From NCBI RefSeq assembly GCF_002355475.1, contig NZ_AP014862.1, positions 5,890,001-5,954,000 of the forward strand: DNA of 64,000 nucleotides. Reading direction: 5' to 3'. Below the pieces are notes generated by a model. It was not told the DNA's origin. It did not search any database and saw nothing but the letters and a program-made list of their open reading frames with translations. Position 1 is the stretch's first letter, and each line of letters begins with the position of its first letter. This stretch comes from Pseudomonas furukawaii (GTDB taxonomy: Bacteria; Pseudomonadota; Gammaproteobacteria; Pseudomonadales; Pseudomonadaceae). Both the position numbers and the translations under genes were made by a program. Shown here piece by piece: positions 63,547 to 64,000 of this stretch.

Positions 63547-64000
63547 TCAGGCCGAGGTGCGACGCACCGTGGCCAGTAGCGCGGCAGCGCCGACGAACAG
63601 CGCCGCGAAGCTGCGGTTCATCAGCCGCTGCTGGCCCGGCGTGCGCAGCAGTCGCAGGACCCGTGCGGCCAGGCCGGTGTAGCCGGCCATCACGATCAGG
63701 TCGACGGTGATCATGGTGACGCCCATCACCAGATACTGCTTCACCAGGGGGGCATGGGGATCGATGAACTGGGGCAGCACCGCCAACATGAAGACGATGG
63801 CCTTGGGGTTGCTGAAGTTCACCAGGAAGCCCCGAAGTACCAGGCTCAGCGGGCGGCCGATGGGACGGGTGGCGTCGTCGGTGGCGAGGTCACTGGGCAG
63901 GGCCCGCCACTGCTTCACCGCCAGGTAGACCAGGTAGCCGACGCCGAACCACTTGATCAGGCTGAAGGCCAGGGCCGAGGCCGCGAGAATGGCGCCGACA
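63547..64000 (-). CDS. LysE/RhtB-family amino-acid exporter (partial, runs off the right end)
   Basis: The frame is open to the window edge, so the true start is beyond 64000. The visible 150 residues read GAILAASALAFSLIKWFGVGYLVYLAVKQWR, then the family hallmark RGFLVNFSNPKAIVFMLAVLPQF and three further membrane segments ending ARVLRLLRTPGQQRLMNRSFAALFVGAAALLA. Such proteins export amino acids or homoserine lactones. An in-frame GTG at 63918 is not the start, because conserved residues precede it. Confidence 0.92.
   Translation of the reverse strand, partial: VGAILAASALAFSLIKWFGVGYLVYLAVKQWRALPSDLATDDATRPIGRPLSLVLRGFLVNFSNPKAIVFMLAVLPQFIDPHAPLVKQYLVMGVTMITVDLIVMAGYTGLAARVLRLLRTPGQQRLMNRSFAALFVGAAALLATVRRTSA

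Overview
The window is a 64-kb chromosomal segment of a GC-rich gammaproteobacterium, almost certainly a Pseudomonas. The gene order (hslR, rimBK, envZ-ompR, tex, gshA, argA, argE, a CYTH protein, an orphan GspE-like ATPase, gcvPHT, an Fe3+ permease and binding protein, ubiI-ubiH-pepP-ygfB, zapA-6S RNA-ygfA, ubiD, rho, trxA, ppx/ppk, hemB, a fatty-acid hydroxylase, and a cytochrome c-FTR1 fusion) follows, from memory, the P. aeruginosa PA5195 to PA5248 region. REP elements of the Pseudomonas type (2085-2185) and a typical Pseudomonas 6S RNA agree. Most of the window is core housekeeping sequence.

Layout. 1-8.3 kb holds hslR, the rimBK ribosome-modification pair, a large MASE1-PAS-GGDEF-EAL protein facing rimK, and the EnvZ-OmpR two-component system. 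8.4-15.6 kb holds tex, a thioesterase, gshA, argA and argE. 15.7-17.8 kb holds a triphosphatase and a DUF502 membrane protein. 17.8-21.9 kb is an accessory island: a modular, probably secreted antibacterial protein ending in a lysozyme-like domain, an overlapping LprI-type immunity gene in AT-rich DNA, then a decayed second copy of the toxin's conserved linker and other gene fragments. 21.9-29 kb holds an Lrp-type regulator, an unknown divergent gene, the secretion-type ATPase, QmcA/NfeD, an eight-heme cytochrome with repeat domains, and a DUF2388 secreted protein. 29-33.7 kb is the glycine cleavage system. 33.8-36.6 kb is a ferric-iron ABC permease and binding protein. 36.7-41.1 kb is the ygfB-pepP-ubiH-ubiI operon. 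41.2-43.5 kb holds a cell-division pair, 6S RNA, ygfA, a 43-residue membrane protein and an EVE protein. 43.5-51.4 kb holds a diguanylate cyclase, a FliL-like protein, a quinone reductase, a ferredoxin-type reductase, ubiD, rho and trxA. 51.7-64 kb holds ppx, ppk, hemB, a DedA protein, a fatty-acid hydroxylase, a hydrolase, elbB, a thioesterase, yaiI, the iron permease and the start of a LysE exporter that runs off the right end.

The best candidate for something new is the 18-21.8 kb toxin/immunity island. It combines a degenerate M23 module, two SH3-like repeats, an EF-hand-like loop and a phage-lysozyme-like C-terminus with an LprI-family partner, followed by a displaced remnant that records exchange of toxin ends. 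Secondary points are a ten-glycine tract in the EnvZ ATP-binding domain, a LOV-like PAS lacking its cysteine in the rim-linked c-di-GMP enzyme, an eight-heme HEAT/TPR cytochrome, a rho leader without a Shine-Dalgarno sequence, and a possible small RNA beside gcvP.

All calls come from reading the sequence and from remembered family features; no database search or folding calculation was run.
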